From the NCBI GenBank assembly GCA_905612275.1, contig CAJQRM010000031.1:1-51588 (forward strand): a DNA stretch of 51,588 nt. Direction: 5' to 3'. The notes under the pieces were generated by a model, which was given only the letters and a program-made list of their open reading frames with translations, ran no database searches and was not told where the DNA came from. Source of the DNA: an uncultured Candidatus Nitrosopumilus sp. (GTDB lineage: Archaea > Thermoproteota > Nitrososphaeria > Nitrososphaerales > Nitrosopumilaceae). Position 1 is the first letter of the stretch, and the number at the start of each line of letters is the position of its first letter. The translations under genes and the position numbers were made by a program. Below are positions 42,072 to 50,908 of this stretch, piece after piece.

Positions 42072-42407
42072 ATGGATATCATTGATATGCATAATCCTGA
42101 CCGAGTCAAGGGAAACCCTGATTCTGTAGAAATTTTATTGTCTTCTGGAAACTTCATTCAAGATGAATTTATTATATCTAAAGTAGAACTACGGCTCTAT
42201 AATGAACAAATTGATGATAGATTGGGTGCGTATTCGTTGATTACTTCTTTTGTTGAAACTGATAAGGGCTCAGTTGAGATGATTTATGATGAAGGATTTC
42301 GTGGAGTGGACTCTCTTTCAAGAGCTTCATCATTTCTAATTAGTAATTTAGGCATATCTGGATTAATTCTTAGATCTGTTATTGTTCTTCGTGAAAAAAC
42401 ATCCTAA
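42072..42407 (+). CDS. Hypothetical protein, 111 aa
   Basis: Acidic alpha/beta protein with ELRLYNEQIDDRLGAYSLITSFV and a C-terminal ASSFLISNLGISGLILRSVIVLRE. No recognised motif, no membrane segment. It precedes thrS by 60 bases on the same strand; a TATA-like patch in that gap leaves co-transcription open. Confidence 0.5.
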   Translation: MDIIDMHNPDRVKGNPDSVEILLSSGNFIQDEFIISKVELRLYNEQIDDRLGAYSLITSFVETDKGSVEMIYDEGFRGVDSLSRASSFLISNLGISGLILRSVIVLREKTS

Positions 42408-42467
42408 TAATACGATATTTTGTATTTTACGTAAACATTTAATTCAATTAATTTTCTGTTTGAAATT

Positions 42468-44336
42468 ATGAGAATATTACAATTACATTGTGATAGTATA
42501 GAATACACTCCAACAAAAAAAGAGATCCAAAGTGCAGAGGATATCGATAACCCTCAAACTCAAAAATTAGAAGAATTAGTGGTTGTTTTTGTAGCTATGG
42601 AGGATGGTGATGATTCCAGCGTAGCTCAAGATGCAATCTCTCAAATAAAAAACTCCATGGAAAAAATTGGTTGTAAAAAATTATTACTATACCCTTATGC
42701 TCATCTTAGTTCCAATTTAGCAAAACCTTCTGTTGCAATTGCATTGTTAAAAGAAATGGAATCTGGTGCATCTGAATTAGACGTTTCACATTCTCCTTTC
42801 GGTTGGACGAAATCTTATAAATTACAAGTTAAGGGACACCCATTAGCTGAAAGTTCAAAAGTTGTAACTAAAGATTCTCAAAAAATTACTGCTGATTCTG
42901 AATTAACCTCTGATGCATTAGAGGGTGAATCCAAAATCCGTTCTACTTGGAAAATAATGTCTCCTGATGGAACAATGTCTAATATCGCTGATTTTAATTT
43001 TTCCAAATATCCCAAATTAGAAATTTTGGCAAAATATGAAGCTGCAAAACAACGTCAAGTTGATCAACCCCCACCACATGTTGCATTAATGAAAAAAATG
43101 GGTATTGCTGATTATGAACCTGCATCTGATTCTGGTAACATGAGATTTTTTCCAAACGGTCGTTTGATTAAATCTCTTATTGAGAGATATGTTACTGATA
43201 GAGTTAAAGAATATGGTGGTTATGAAGTTGAAACTCCAATAATGTATGATTCAGAACATCCAAGTATGGTTAGTTATTTCAATCGTTTCCCTGCAAGACA
43301 ATACAATATTGATTCAGATGGCAAAAAATTATTTTTAAGATTTGCTGCATGTTTTGGTCAATTTCTGATGGCGAATCACTTTCAAATGTCTTTCAAGAAC
43401 TTACCTTACAAACTCTATGAGCTTACTAGATACAGCTTTAGACGTGAACAATCTGGTGAACTGGTAGGTCTTAGAAGACTTAGAGCCTTTACTATGCCTG
43501 ATTGTCATGCATTTTGTGCTAACATGAATCAGGCAATTGATGAAATTAAAGTAAGATTTGACTTATCCCAAAGTGTTTTGAGTAATCTTGGTATTGAACA
43601 GTCTGATTATGAGATGGCAATTAGATTTACTGGAGACTTTTACAATGAAAATAAATCTGCAATTGAAGAATTAGTAAAAAAGAATGGAAAACCTGTCTTA
43701 GTTGAAATGTGGACTGAAAAATTCTTTTATTTTGTTTTAAAATGGGAATTTAATTTCATTGATAATCTTGGAAAGGCATCTGCGCTTTCAACTGATCAAA
43801 TTGATGTTGAAAATGGTGATAGATATGGAATTGAGTTTGTAGATGAAAATAATGAGAAAAAACATCCTATAATTTTACATAATTCTCCTAGTGGTGCTAT
43901 CGAACGAATCATTTATGCATTATTAGAAAAAGCTGCAACTGATTCACATGAAGGTCGAAAACCTCAATTCCCATTATGGCTATCCCCTACACAAGTTAGA
44001 ATTATTCCATTAAAAGAAGAATTCAATGATTTCTGTGAACAATTAACTGATAAAATTTCTGCTAATTCTATTCGTGTCGACATAGATGATAGAAATGAAA
44101 GTATTGGAAAAAGAATTCGTGAAGCAGAAAAAGAATGGATTCGATATATTCTTGTTATTGGTGACAAAGAAGTAAATTCTGAAAATCTTAGTATTCGTGA
44201 TAGACAAACTGGTGCAGTTAAAGAATTATCTTTTGATGATTTCTTAGATGAAATTAAGGAACAAACAAAAGATAAACCATTCACTGGCTTGAATTTTCCA
44301 AAACATATATCAAAACGTCCAAATTTAATGGTGTGA
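42468..44336 (+). CDS. thrS: Threonyl-tRNA synthetase, archaeal type
   Basis: 622 residues. The N-terminal 140 residues form the archaeal D-aminoacyl-tRNA deacylase-like editing domain (MRILQLHCDSIEY, SPFGWTKSYKLQVKGHPLAE). The class II core follows: motif 1 near ETPIMYD, motif 2 YELTRYSFRREQSGE, motif 3 SPSGAIERIIYALLE. The C-terminal anticodon-binding domain includes PTQVRIIPLKEEF. It charges tRNA-Thr and edits Ser. Seven bases separate it from the agmatinase gene. Confidence 0.96.
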   Translation: MRILQLHCDSIEYTPTKKEIQSAEDIDNPQTQKLEELVVVFVAMEDGDDSSVAQDAISQIKNSMEKIGCKKLLLYPYAHLSSNLAKPSVAIALLKEMESGASELDVSHSPFGWTKSYKLQVKGHPLAESSKVVTKDSQKITADSELTSDALEGESKIRSTWKIMSPDGTMSNIADFNFSKYPKLEILAKYEAAKQRQVDQPPPHVALMKKMGIADYEPASDSGNMRFFPNGRLIKSLIERYVTDRVKEYGGYEVETPIMYDSEHPSMVSYFNRFPARQYNIDSDGKKLFLRFAACFGQFLMANHFQMSFKNLPYKLYELTRYSFRREQSGELVGLRRLRAFTMPDCHAFCANMNQAIDEIKVRFDLSQSVLSNLGIEQSDYEMAIRFTGDFYNENKSAIEELVKKNGKPVLVEMWTEKFFYFVLKWEFNFIDNLGKASALSTDQIDVENGDRYGIEFVDENNEKKHPIILHNSPSGAIERIIYALLEKAATDSHEGRKPQFPLWLSPTQVRIIPLKEEFNDFCEQLTDKISANSIRVDIDDRNESIGKRIREAEKEWIRYILVIGDKEVNSENLSIRDRQTGAVKELSFDDFLDEIKEQTKDKPFTGLNFPKHISKRPNLMV

Positions 44337-44343
44337 TTATACT

Positions 44344-45216
44344 ATGAGTTTTCTTGATTTATACATGAATAAAAATCCGCTAATTACCGGATCTGATGAG
44401 GGTGGTGAGCCTGTTGCCACTATTTTTGGAGTACCTTTTGATTCTACTCATTCATACAAACCCGGTTGTAGATTTGGACCTGATACCATTCGAGATTCAT
44501 TTAACAATATTGAACTTTTTCATCCTGAGCTTGGAATTGATTTAGAATCTGTAAATATTGAAGATTTGGGAAATACTCGTCATACTGTAGTTGCATCTGA
44601 AATGATTGATATGCTACGAAAAATTACTACTGAACTTGTTGCTAAACAACGTCAACTTTTCATTTTAGGTGGTGAACATTCAATTACATATGGAACGTAT
44701 ACTAGTTTTCCAAAAGAAACTGGATATGTTGTTTTTGATGCACATTATGATTTGCGTGATGAATTTGCAGATATCAAATTAAGTCATGCATCTTACTTGA
44801 GAAGAATTGTTGAGGAGAGAGGTGCTGAAAATATTTTACATGTTGGAGCCAGAGCATTTGTCAAAGAGGAACTAGAATTTCTTACTGAAAATAAAATTAA
44901 AACAATTTCTGATAGGGAAATTAGAGATGGTAAAGGACCACAACTAGTTAAAGATCATATATCTACTTTTGACACTGTATACTCTAGTTTTGATCTTGAT
45001 GTTTTAGATCCTGCATATGCTCCAGGAGTTGGTAACCCTGAAGCTGTAGGAATAACTTCTAGAGAATTATTTGATATGATTAATTCTCTCAAAGAAACAA
45101 AAGTAATTGGGGTGGATATCGTAGAATTAAATCCATATCACGATAATGGAGCAACTGCATCATTGGCAGCAAAAATAATTTCTACAATGATTGCCATGAA
45201 TTTATCCCAAAAATAA
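44344..45216 (+). CDS. speB: Agmatinase/arginase family ureohydrolase
   Basis: 290 residues. The binuclear manganese ligands are visible: GGEHSITYGTY, FDAHYDLRDEF (D-A-H-x-D) and SFDLDVLDPAYAPG (D-x-D). GVDIVELNPYHDNGATA closes the fold. Agmatinase makes putrescine and urea; urea can feed ammonia oxidation, and putrescine the spermidine needed by deoxyhypusine synthase. Probably an operon with thrS. Family members in archaea are sometimes guanidinobutyrase-like, so substrate remains open. Confidence 0.88.
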   Translation: MSFLDLYMNKNPLITGSDEGGEPVATIFGVPFDSTHSYKPGCRFGPDTIRDSFNNIELFHPELGIDLESVNIEDLGNTRHTVVASEMIDMLRKITTELVAKQRQLFILGGEHSITYGTYTSFPKETGYVVFDAHYDLRDEFADIKLSHASYLRRIVEERGAENILHVGARAFVKEELEFLTENKIKTISDREIRDGKGPQLVKDHISTFDTVYSSFDLDVLDPAYAPGVGNPEAVGITSRELFDMINSLKETKVIGVDIVELNPYHDNGATASLAAKIISTMIAMNLSQK

Positions 45217-45230
45217 TCATTATTTTCAAT

Positions 45231-45320
45231 AAAGCAGGCTGAATTTGTAAGGTAGATGGTATTTTCGAATGCAATCTACTTTATTAGATGGTATCTGAAA
45301 ATACCCCCTACCTCTGCTTT
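45231..45320 (+). ncRNA. Candidate structured RNA element (copy A) upstream of the repeat protein
   Basis: Nested stems are readable: AAAGCAG (45231-45237) with CTGCTTT (45314-45320); AGGTAG (45250-45255) with CTACCT (45308-45313); an inner hairpin GTATT-TTCG-AATGC (45259-45272); and GGTAT-CTGAAA-ATACC (45290-45305). Together these make a branched three-way-junction-like fold. It could be a cis-regulatory leader or a small RNA. A partial copy lies at 46130-46190. Confidence 0.4.
45235..45294 (+). repeat. Flanking repeat copy A
   Basis: Sixty bases starting CAGGCTGAATTTGT and ending CTTTATTAGATGGTAT. The ends match copy B at 46130-46190 nearly exactly (only the base after the first block and one nearby base differ), while the middle is diverged. 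The two copies bracket the repeat-protein gene. Confidence 0.7.
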
Positions 45321-45431
45321 TCTTTACGTCAATCATGTTATTGCTAACACTAAACATGACTAGATCTTAAACATTCTCATATTATTTTGTAATTAGGTAC
45401 CTTAACTAAATCCAATTCATGAAATTCTGTT

Positions 45432-46085
45432 ATGAGTAAAGATGGATTCAACAAAGATGGATATCACAAAGCAACTGGAACAAAATTCAACAAAGAAGGA
45501 TATGATCAAGATGGATTCAGTAGAAATGGATATGATGAAAATGGATATGATAAAAATGGCATTCACATAGCAACTGGTACTTTGGTTAATACTGCTGGAT
45601 TAAATAAAGAAGGAAATTATGAAGCAACTGGAACAGCATTCAACAAAGATGGATATCACAAAGCAACTGGAACAACATTCAACGAAGAAGGATTTGATAA
45701 AGATGGTTTTGATAAACTAGGATATGATCAAGATGGATTCAACAAAAACGGATATGATAAAAGTGGATATGATAAAAATGGTACTTACATAACAACTGGT
45801 ACTTTGTTTAATGCTGCCGGATTAAACAAAGAAGGAAATTATGAAGCAACTGGAACAAAATTCAACAAAGAAGGATTTGATAAAGATGGTTTTGATAAAC
45901 TAGGATATGATCAAGATGGATTCAGTAAATATGGATATGATAAAAATAATTTTGATAAAAATGGTACTCACTTAGTAACTCATACTTTGTTTAATACTGC
46001 CGGATTCAACAAAGATGATTTCAACAAAGATGGTTTTGATAAACTAGGAAAGAATAAACAAGAATTGACGAGTAATGAAGACTAA
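45432..46085 (+). CDS. Low-complexity tandem-repeat protein (DKDGFDKLGY type)
   Basis: 217 residues built almost wholly from five-residue units of the form (D/N)K(D/N/E)G(F/Y), interspersed with ATGT and NTAGLNKEGNYEATGT segments. A larger unit repeats with period 74 residues (AGLNKEGNYEATGT at 55 and 129) and a shorter one near 190. There is no signal peptide, membrane segment or Cys. The acidic Asp/Asn-Gly turns recall calcium-binding loops, but no family is recognised. The gene stands alone between two copies of a 60-base repeat. Confidence 0.65.
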   Translation: MSKDGFNKDGYHKATGTKFNKEGYDQDGFSRNGYDENGYDKNGIHIATGTLVNTAGLNKEGNYEATGTAFNKDGYHKATGTTFNEEGFDKDGFDKLGYDQDGFNKNGYDKSGYDKNGTYITTGTLFNAAGLNKEGNYEATGTKFNKEGFDKDGFDKLGYDQDGFSKYGYDKNNFDKNGTHLVTHTLFNTAGFNKDDFNKDGFDKLGKNKQELTSNED

Positions 46086-46129
46086 TTAGAAAAATACGCT
46101 CAATTAACTAATAATTATTGTGCATAAAT

Positions 46130-46190
46130 CAGGCTGAATTTGTGAGGTCGATGGGTTGCGATACTCCAATTTAGCTTTATTAGATGGTAT
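46130..46190 (+). repeat. Flanking repeat copy B, just upstream of the CDP-alcohol phosphatidyltransferase
   Basis: Begins CAGGCTGAATTTGT and ends CTTTATTAGATGGTAT like copy A, 895 bases away. The outer ATAAA/TTTAT pairing is kept, but the downstream closing stems of copy A are missing. It ends 14 bases before the GTG at 46205, so it could be the 5' leader of that gene. Confidence 0.65.
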
Positions 46191-46204
46191 TTTGGGTGTA
46201 ATTT

Positions 46205-46777
46205 GTGTTAAATAATTTAAGGGAAACTCTTCAACCGGCATTGGAAAAATTGGGCAAAGGATTTGCTGCAACTGGACTTTCTCCTAACTTTTGGACTGTG
46301 GTTAGTCTTATCGTTGCATTATCTGCTGCTGTTGTTTATGGTATGGGTATTGAATTTGGATTAATTATTGGTGGAATTTTGTTACTTGTTTCTGGATTTT
46401 TTGATATGGTTGATGGTCAAGTTGCAAGAGTAACTGGAAAGACTTCCAAGAAGGGTGAATATCTTGATTCGATGTTTGATAAAATTTCTGAAGTTGCAAT
46501 ATTTTTAGGAATTTTAATTGGTGGATATGCAGAACCATATCTTGTATTGCTTGCAATCACATTGTCTTTATTAGTTAGCTACGCTAGAGCAAAGTCTGAT
46601 TTAATTAACATAAAACTTCAAGGAATTGGAATTGGTGAAAGAGCTGAAAGACTTTTGGTGATTGCAATAATTGGTATTATTGGTTTTATGGATTATGCTG
46701 TAATTATTGTAATAATTATTGCAGGAATTACATTAATACAAAGAATGATTTTCACTACAAAAAATATTAAGGAATAA
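46205..46777 (+). CDS. CDP-alcohol phosphatidyltransferase family membrane enzyme
   Basis: 190 residues, GTG start. The signature DGQVARVTGKTSKKGEYLD, matching D-G-x2-A-R-x8-G-x3-D, continues to the last Asp in SMFD. About five membrane helices surround it. It joins a CDP-activated lipid to an alcohol; the compact archaeal form fits archaetidylinositol phosphate synthase. The second D-box residues are all present. The start lies just after repeat copy B. Confidence 0.87.
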   Translation: MLNNLRETLQPALEKLGKGFAATGLSPNFWTVVSLIVALSAAVVYGMGIEFGLIIGGILLLVSGFFDMVDGQVARVTGKTSKKGEYLDSMFDKISEVAIFLGILIGGYAEPYLVLLAITLSLLVSYARAKSDLINIKLQGIGIGERAERLLVIAIIGIIGFMDYAVIIVIIIAGITLIQRMIFTTKNIKE

Positions 46778-46779
46778 TA

Positions 46780-47070
46780 TTAACCACGGAGTTTACCGCG
46801 TTTTCTTCTACTTTCTTCTGATCTAACTTTGATAATTTTGAAATGAACTGCACATGAAATACAATAATGTTTCAAAACAGTTGGTGATGCAATATATGCT
46901 CCCTGTGCACGTAACTCTTTTGCTAATGTATGCTCTACTAAATTCAATTTAGAAGTAACTTTTTTTGCTTTGTCTTTTGGAACTGTTTGTCCACAGTTTG
47001 TACATTGTACTGTGCCTGAAGATCCTTTCCCTCCTTTTGTTCGACCTCTACTTGCACGTTTTAATGGCAT
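46780..47070 (-). CDS. rps26e: 30S ribosomal protein S26e
   Basis: 96 residues. A basic N-terminus KRASRGRTKGGKG is followed by VQCTNCGQTVPKDKAKK and YCISCAVHFKIIKVRS, the paired CxxC zinc site of S26e, and a basic end RRKRGKLRG. The protein is shared with eukaryotes, where it binds mRNA near the exit channel. It converges with the phosphatidyltransferase gene, three bases apart. Confidence 0.93.
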   Translation of the reverse strand: MPLKRASRGRTKGGKGSSGTVQCTNCGQTVPKDKAKKVTSKLNLVEHTLAKELRAQGAYIASPTVLKHYCISCAVHFKIIKVRSEESRRKRGKLRG

Positions 47071-47199
47071 AAAATTCAGCCATTTTGCCTACTTATATTC
47101 TTGCGGATAATTTAGAAAAATGTCTAAATTTATGCCTAAATTCATGGAAAAAACACTTTATCTTTTAATCCTATGTTGACTCAATACTTATGATCAATT

Positions 47200-47307
47200 T
47201 TGGAAGGATTATGTCATTATTGTTTTAGATCTGGTATAAAATTAATAATTTCAAAGGGTATGATAATATGTTCTGATTGTCTTAAGAAAAATAATGCAAA
47301 AAACTAA
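47200..47307 (+). CDS. Small zinc-ribbon peptide, 35 aa
   Basis: A TTG frame of 35 codons: GLCHYCFRSG, a beta-hairpin-like IKLIISKGMIIC, then CSDCLKK. The two CxxC pairs at correct ribbon spacing support coding. It lies 26 bases upstream of the PfkB kinase gene on the same strand. Function unknown. Confidence 0.5.
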   Translation: MEGLCHYCFRSGIKLIISKGMIICSDCLKKNNAKN

Positions 47308-47333
47308 ATCCAGTAAACTTAAAAATTAAAGAA

Positions 47334-48203
47334 ATGAAGATATCAATTTTCTCTCATTGTGCCCTTGATACTATCCATCTTGAAGGAAATTCTTATGAAC
47401 AAATTGGTGGTGCCGCATCTTACTGTGGTATTATGGCACGTGAATTCAAATTTGATGTAAATCTTTTTACAAAATTTGGTTCTGATTTTCCAAAACAATA
47501 TCTCACTGAACATAAAATTAACTTAATAAATTCAGAATCCGATAAAAATACTACCAAATTTTCTATATCTATTTCTGGCACTGATAGAACTTTGAAACTT
47601 GAAAATGAATGTGATCCAATTGATTATTCTAATCTTGATGCTGATGGTCATATTGTTAGTCCAATTTTTCATGAAATTTCTAATGATGTTTTTAAGAAAA
47701 TTAAAGATGATTCCAATTTTCTACTTGTTGACCCTCAGGGATTTTTACGTCAAAAGGATTCTAAAAATAATATTATTTTAAAAAAAACTGATCTTGATTT
47801 ATCTGATGTAAATGCAATTAAAATTAATCCTGAAGAAGGTCAAAATATTGTTAGTGGGTCACATGATGAAATGATGTTAGCATTGCAAAAAAAAGGAATT
47901 GAATATGTGTTGTTAACTAACAAATCCGATGTTTCTTTATTGGTAAAAAATAGAGTTTATTCTCTTAAATTACCAAATAAACATATTCATGATACAACTG
48001 GAATTGGAGATATCTTTTGTTCTGCATTTACTTGTACTATGTTAAAGGAAAAAGATTTTTTGTGGGCATTATGTTTTGCAGCAGGTTCTGCTCAGGCTGC
48101 ACTTGAATCTAATAATGTCGGTTTACAAAAAATTCCTAAAAAAGGGATGGTAGAAAATAATGCTTCTTATTTTTATAATTTAGTAGATTTTCGAGACTTG
48201 TAA
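47334..48203 (+). CDS. PfkB (ribokinase) family sugar/nucleoside kinase
   Basis: 289 residues. The N-terminal QIGGAASYCGIMAREF has the Gly-Gly substrate loop, and HDTTGIGDIFCSAFTCTML near residue 225 is the PfkB signature with catalytic Asp and anion hole. The first signature is shortened, as in many archaeal members. It phosphorylates a sugar, nucleoside or inositol phosphate precursor; specificity is not readable. Forty bases separate it from the NAD kinase gene. Confidence 0.85.
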   Translation: MKISIFSHCALDTIHLEGNSYEQIGGAASYCGIMAREFKFDVNLFTKFGSDFPKQYLTEHKINLINSESDKNTTKFSISISGTDRTLKLENECDPIDYSNLDADGHIVSPIFHEISNDVFKKIKDDSNFLLVDPQGFLRQKDSKNNIILKKTDLDLSDVNAIKINPEEGQNIVSGSHDEMMLALQKKGIEYVLLTNKSDVSLLVKNRVYSLKLPNKHIHDTTGIGDIFCSAFTCTMLKEKDFLWALCFAAGSAQAALESNNVGLQKIPKKGMVENNASYFYNLVDFRDL

Positions 48204-48243
48204 TGCATTATTCTTTTATTCTCCTCTTTGGATTTGTTCTTCA

Positions 48244-49242
48244 ATGCAAATAGGAATTTATGGTTCTGGAACATTTGAAACTGCATCCAAAACCATTAAA
48301 AAAATTTTGGATGATTCAAATATTGAATCATTTAATATTGTAAAATCTAAAAATAAACACGCCGATTGTATAATTGTTTTAGGTGGAGATAAGGGTGTTA
48401 GAAATTACTTTCATAGAACTTTCGATTCTACTTCTCCTGTATTGGGTATTAGTGAAGGGGAGGCAAGTGGATTTTTGGCCCAAATTGAACTCCGGGAATT
48501 TTCTTCCTTTGTTAATATTTTAAAAAAACAAAATTTTACTATTGAAGAAGTTCCTCGCTTAGGTGTTAAAATTGATGGAAAGAATGTTTATCCTGTTTTA
48601 AATGACGTAGCTGTATTTTCTTCTAAAAGTGCAATGCTCATGGAACATACATTACGTGTTAATGGGGATGAAGTTTGGCATGATAATAGTGACGGAATAA
48701 TCGTTTCTACTCCAATTGGTTCTTCTGCATATTCAATGTCTGCTGGTGGACCTGTATTGTTTCAAGATTCTGCAGTGTTTGAAATAATTTCTGTAAATTC
48801 TCTTGATGTTACTAGGAGACCAATTATTGTTTCAAATACTAGCTTTATTGAAATTGATGATATTTCTGCAAGATTACATTGTGAAGTTGTTTTAGATGGT
48901 TTGGATAGATACAAGGTCAAAAAAACCGTTGAATGTTCTAAATTTATTCCTCCTGCAAAAATTATTCGTCTTAAAAAAGATACCACTGGAATTTCTGCTT
49001 TAGCAAAAAAAGTTCATCTTGCTGAAGAGCTACTTAGTATGCCTCCTAGCTCTAAATTATTATTAAAAACACTCGAGTATGAGGGAGCACTAACCCAAAA
49101 AGATTTAGCAAATAAAACATTACTTCCTGATCGAACTGTTCGTTTAGCATTAAGTCATTTATTGAAAAAAGGATATGTGAAAAAGAAAGTTTCCATTAGG
49201 GATGCAAGACAAAAAATTTATGAAATTTCTAAAATTGAATAA
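48244..49242 (+). CDS. nadK: NAD kinase fused to a C-terminal winged-helix domain
   Basis: 332 residues. The kinase part (1-250) has IIVLGGDKGVRNYFHR, a variant GGDG motif with Lys in place of Gly, and SDGIIVSTPIGSSAYSMSAGGP, the second NAD kinase signature. Residues 262-332 form a winged helix (SSKLLLKTLEYEGALTQKDL, LPDRTVRLALSHLLKKGYVKKK) like MarR-type regulators. It makes NADP from NAD; the extra domain suggests DNA binding or autoregulation. The fusion is unusual outside thaumarchaea. Confidence 0.85.
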   Translation: MQIGIYGSGTFETASKTIKKILDDSNIESFNIVKSKNKHADCIIVLGGDKGVRNYFHRTFDSTSPVLGISEGEASGFLAQIELREFSSFVNILKKQNFTIEEVPRLGVKIDGKNVYPVLNDVAVFSSKSAMLMEHTLRVNGDEVWHDNSDGIIVSTPIGSSAYSMSAGGPVLFQDSAVFEIISVNSLDVTRRPIIVSNTSFIEIDDISARLHCEVVLDGLDRYKVKKTVECSKFIPPAKIIRLKKDTTGISALAKKVHLAEELLSMPPSSKLLLKTLEYEGALTQKDLANKTLLPDRTVRLALSHLLKKGYVKKKVSIRDARQKIYEISKIE

Positions 49243-49249
49243 TTTTGAA

Positions 49250-50852
49250 TTATTTTTCAGATGATGCTTTGATAAATGCAGAGAATGCTTCTTCTGGAAA
49301 TCCTGGTCTACTGTTAAATTCTGGATGAAACTGTACTCCTAGGTAGAATTTATGGTTTGGAATCTCCAACATTTCCATTCTTTTACCTCCATCACTATCT
49401 GCTGAAAATATTAGTCCATTTTTTTTCAAATTCAGATATGTATTCTTTATTTATTTCATATCTATGTCTGTGCCTTTTGTTGATTTTTATGGAATTATAG
49501 ATTTTTTCAGCATTAGAGTTTGTTTTGATTATTACTTCGTTTGCACCTAATCTAAGAGATCCACCCATATCTAAAACATCTTTTTGTTCTGGAAGTAAAT
49601 CTACAATCGGATTTTTTGTATCTGCTTTGATTTCTGTAGAATTTGCATCTTCTAAATTCAAAACATTTCTACCAAATGCAATTGCTGCTAATTGAAATCC
49701 AAAACATATTCCAAGATATGGGATATTTTTTTCTCGTGCAAAATTTGCAGTTTGAATAATTCCTTCTGATCCCCTTGTTCCAAATCCTCCTGGAACTAAA
49801 ATTCCATCATATTTTGATAATTGTTCATAATCTGTTATTGATTCTGAATCTATCCAATCAATATCAATTGCTTTTCCGATTTCTGCACCTGCATGTTTTA
49901 ATGCATGATTTACACTTACATAACTATCTGCAAGTGTTACATATTTTCCAACCATTGCAATTTTTATTTTTTGATCATCATGATTAATCATTTTTTCTGC
50001 AATTTTATTCCATTTATCCCAATTGGCTGATGCATTAACCATTCCAACTTTCCCAAACTTTGTAAATATTGAATCCATAATGCCCTGTTCGTATAGTATT
50101 TGTGGTACTTCAAAAATTGATTTTGCATCATGACATGATAATACATCATTTGGAGTTACATTAGTAAACATTGCAATTTTTTTCTTTGTTTTTTCTTGTA
50201 ATGGTATTGTACATCTAACTGCTAAAAAGTCTGCTTGAATTCCTATTCTTCTTAATTCTTGTACACTGTGTTGTGTGGGTTTTGTTTTTTGTTCTCCTAC
50301 AACATCTAAGGATGGTGCTAATGTAACATGTACAAAAATTACTCCTTGTGGACCTTCTTCCACTCTCATCTGTCTTAATGCTTCTAAAAATGGAAGTGAT
50401 TCAATATCTCCTACTGTTCCTCCACATTCTACAATTAGAAAATCTAATTTTTCATCTACTGCAACTTTTCTAATTCTATTTTTTATCTCATCTGTAACGT
50501 GAGGAATTATTTGTACACATGCTCCCAGATACTCTCCTTTTCTTTCTGCATCTATTACTGAAGAATAAACTTGGGCAGTCGTAATGTTATGATCCTTTGA
50601 GATGTCTTGGTTTAGAAATCTCTCATAATTTCCAATATCCATATCACATTCACCCCCATCTTCTGTAACAAAGACTTCTCCGTGGGCTATTGGATTCATA
50701 GTTCCTGCATCATAATTTAGATACGGATCAATTTTGATACATGATACTTTTTGATCTGATAATTGTAGTAATTTTGCAATTGATGATGTCGTTACTCCTT
50801 TTCCAAGGCCTGACATCACTCCGCCTGTAACAAAAATAAACTTCGTCTGCAC
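49250..50852 (-). CDS. pyrG: CTP synthase, reading frame broken by a one-base shift
   Basis: The first frame (50852 down to 49395) gives 485 residues: synthetase domain with [40 protein letters not shown] and QVIPHVT-like segments, then the glutaminase with the Cys nucleophile in [10 protein letters not shown]. It ends prematurely after an A8 run on the coding strand (T8 at 49419-49426). Removing one A restores [20 protein letters not shown] through [13 protein letters not shown] to a stop at 49250, bringing back the catalytic His and Glu. Probably a sequencing error, but slippage or a real mutation is possible. It makes CTP from UTP and glutamine. Confidence 0.9.
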
Positions 50853-50908
50853 ATTATTGAAATAAACATCTAGTTTTTTGTATGTTTTGTATCTTTTATG
50901 TGTAATAA

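Noticed and set aside
45345-45366. TTGCTAACACTAAACATGACTAG resembles pieces of the shared element
   Set aside because: The half-sites are wrongly arranged and the sequence is outside the regulon with no consistent TATA spacing.
47120-47176. Short frame of 19 codons upstream of the 47200 peptide
   Set aside because: No motif, repetitive KFMPKFM composition, and no promoter support.
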